Source of the DNA: an uncultured Campylobacter sp. | Lineage (GTDB): Bacteria > Campylobacterota > Campylobacteria > Campylobacterales > Campylobacteraceae | Assembly: GCF_905371695.1 (NCBI RefSeq) | Contig: NZ_CAJPMA010000089.1 | Location: 1 to 6,744, forward strand | DNA length: 6,744 nucleotides | Direction: 5' to 3' | Shown: positions 5,220 to 6,744 of the stretch, piece after piece | How the letters are laid out: each line of letters begins with the position of its first letter | Position numbering within the stretch: the stretch's first letter is position 1 | Translations under genes and position numbers: made by a program | Notes under the pieces: model-generated | Databases searched by the model: none | What the model was told of the DNA's origin: nothing | What the model saw: only the letters and a program-made list of their open reading frames with translations

Positions 5220-6744
5220 TTAGAAGTTGTAATTTAAATTTAGCATAAACGATCTCTCGTCGCCTGGCCTTGAGTCTGAACGCCAGTATTTTTTATCAAA
5301 GAGATTGTTTATTGCTAGCGTTACTTGGGCTTTATCGGTGATATTATACCCGGCGCTTACGTCAAATCTCGCAAAGCCGCCGAGATGATTGCTAGTAACG
5401 GGCGTATTTCTAGTATCATAATAGTATCGTTTAGAGTATCCCGTAACTCCCGCCTCCGCATACCATTTTTGACCTTGCGCGTATCTTAAAAATACGTTGC
5501 CCTGCCAGCGGCTGGTATTATTAAGCTCTAATCCTACGTTTAACGGCTTAGATTTATCGCTTATAATTTTTGCGACCATGTATCCAAGCGAGCTTCTTAG
5601 GTACCAATTATCGTAAATTTGTCCTAACACGCTTAGCTCCACGCCCCTACTTCGCTCTTTACCTCGTAGCGCCCAAGTATTAGGCTCGTTAGTAGGATCC
5701 GGTCGGTAGCGGATATTTTTGTGCTGAATTTCAAAAACGGCTAAATTCGTACTAAATTTATTCGCCCAGTTGCTTTTTATTCCTACTTCGTATTGGATAT
5801 TATTTTGCGGTTTAGCGTCAAAGGTCGCGGGATCGCTATTTACGTCTATACTTATCATGCCGCGTCCGCCGTAAGGCGCAAAGCTTTGCGAATAAGAGGC
5901 GTAAGCCGTATGCTCGTCTGTAAAATCCCACAAGATACCCACTCGCGGACTAAACGCGTCTCCGTCGTATTCATTTGTTTTGCCGTTTAGTTTGTTAGTC
6001 GATTTAAATTTATAAAAATCAAATCTTCCGCCTAAAAGCAATCTATACTTATCGTCAAGGCTTATTAAATCCTCGAAAAATACGCCGTTATTTACCGCTT
6101 TATGCTCGTTATCGTTAGAAAAAGGCGCGTTTCTAGGCGAGCGCCAGCTACTTCTAGACGCATGCGGGTTTATTAAAACGGTATAGCCTCTGCGATACCA
6201 AAGCTTCGGCAAGCGCTTTTCTATACTGTTATCGTAGCCAAAGGCTAGATTGTGCTTAATACGCTCGAATTCCAGCGCGTAAGTTAACGTAAAAGTATTT
6301 GAAAGCGTGGTATTATCGGTCTTTTGCTTGGCGTAATTTTGCTCTAGATTAGTTCCGACTGCCGTTCCGCCGAAATAGTGGTCGAAATTTTGATACGCTT
6401 TTCGGTAGCCAAACACCCATTTCAGATTCATATCCTTTAAAATTTCGGCGTTTAGCTCGGTGCGCAAGAAGTGCAGTCTATCTTCTACGAAGTCGCCCTC
6501 GTGAGAAAAGCCTTTTTTATAGTCGATTCCGAGCTTGTCGTATTCGGTCTTTGTCGGCATCCTGTCGGGTACGCGCCATGCGTTGTCGAAGGTGTATTGC
6601 GCCTCGAAGGTTACGTCGCCGTCGTTATTTGCGACGATAAAGCTCGGACTAACCATAAAATTTTTATATTTTATATACTCCCTCCACGATTTGCCTTGCT
6701 CCAAGTCCGTCGTCAATTCTTTACGGACGCAGCCAAGGCGGCGC
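5220..6744 (-). CDS. TonB-dependent siderophore receptor, C-terminal barrel (partial, start outside window)
   Basis: This outer-membrane receptor imports a ferric siderophore using TonB energy. About 500 residues of the beta-barrel are present. Family features include SWREYIKYKNFMVSPSF near the cut end, VPDRMPTKTEYDKLGIDY, SPRVGILWDFTDEHTAYASYSQSF, the closing NLFDKKYW about 28 residues before the end, and a terminal phenylalanine (NLNYNF) as used for barrel insertion. The layout resembles FhuE/FpvA/FoxA-type siderophore receptors; the ligand cannot be named. Such proteins are usually about 700-750 residues, so the signal peptide, TonB box and plug domain lie beyond the right edge. TTG at 6716-6714 is therefore not the real start, and the frame stays open to position 6744. 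Local AT content is high (6001-6060 is 28% GC by count). A frame anomaly near 6717 could mean the gene is broken there. An inverted repeat follows the stop. Confidence 0.88.
   Translation of the reverse strand, partial: RRLGCVRKELTTDLEQGKSWREYIKYKNFMVSPSFIVANNDGDVTFEAQYTFDNAWRVPDRMPTKTEYDKLGIDYKKGFSHEGDFVEDRLHFLRTELNAEILKDMNLKWVFGYRKAYQNFDHYFGGTAVGTNLEQNYAKQKTDNTTLSNTFTLTYALEFERIKHNLAFGYDNSIEKRLPKLWYRRGYTVLINPHASRSSWRSPRNAPFSNDNEHKAVNNGVFFEDLISLDDKYRLLLGGRFDFYKFKSTNKLNGKTNEYDGDAFSPRVGILWDFTDEHTAYASYSQSFAPYGGRGMISIDVNSDPATFDAKPQNNIQYEVGIKSNWANKFSTNLAVFEIQHKNIRYRPDPTNEPNTWALRGKERSRGVELSVLGQIYDNWYLRSSLGYMVAKIISDKSKPLNVGLELNNTSRWQGNVFLRYAQGQKWYAEAGVTGYSKRYYYDTRNTPVTSNHLGGFARFDVSAGYNITDKAQVTLAINNLFDKKYWRSDSRPGDERSFMLNLNYNF

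Overview
The window looks like a chromosomal segment of a Campylobacter or close epsilonproteobacterial relative. It has many short AAATTT/AAATTTTA tracts between genes, a TATAAT promoter lacking a clear -35 box, and AAGGAG ribosome sites. Protein content also fits: a long-form ribosome hibernation factor, a single-subunit quinol-oxidising nitric oxide reductase, a DUF1523 membrane protein and a siderophore-type TonB receptor. Moderate GC suggests one of the less AT-rich Campylobacter species (the showae/rectus/curvus kind) rather than C. jejuni. This placement is inference from sequence style, not from a marker gene.

Layout. Positions 1-206 (+) are the 3' end of a gene that starts outside the window, possibly a pilin-like protein. 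A promoter at 222-230 then drives hpf (259-792, +). A 175-bp gap with a cUACGg hairpin leads to a DUF5131 (phage Gp37/Gp68 family) gene (968-1726, +). Transcription converges on a probable two-way terminator at 1768-1798. From there to the right edge every gene is on the minus strand: a DUF1523 membrane protein (1840-2388), a 445-bp AT-rich gap with a possible gene remnant, the quinol-dependent nitric oxide reductase (2834-5083) with its own terminator and promoter, and a TonB-dependent siderophore receptor (5220 to the edge) whose N-terminal part is missing.

How the genes relate. No single pathway joins them. The nitric oxide reductase appears to be a stand-alone unit: good ribosome site, terminator, and an upstream FNR/CRP-family-like box placed exactly 41.5 bases before the predicted transcript start. 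That layout fits activation by low oxygen or nitrosative stress. hpf serves ribosome dormancy, the TonB receptor serves iron uptake, and DUF5131 and DUF1523 have no known role.

I found no mobile element, CRISPR array, tRNA or rRNA, and no convincing new multi-gene system. The points most worth checking are the reductase promoter, a possible frameshift at the cut end of the TonB receptor, the conflicting start signals of the DUF1523 gene, and the orphan DUF5131 gene with a GC-rich core.
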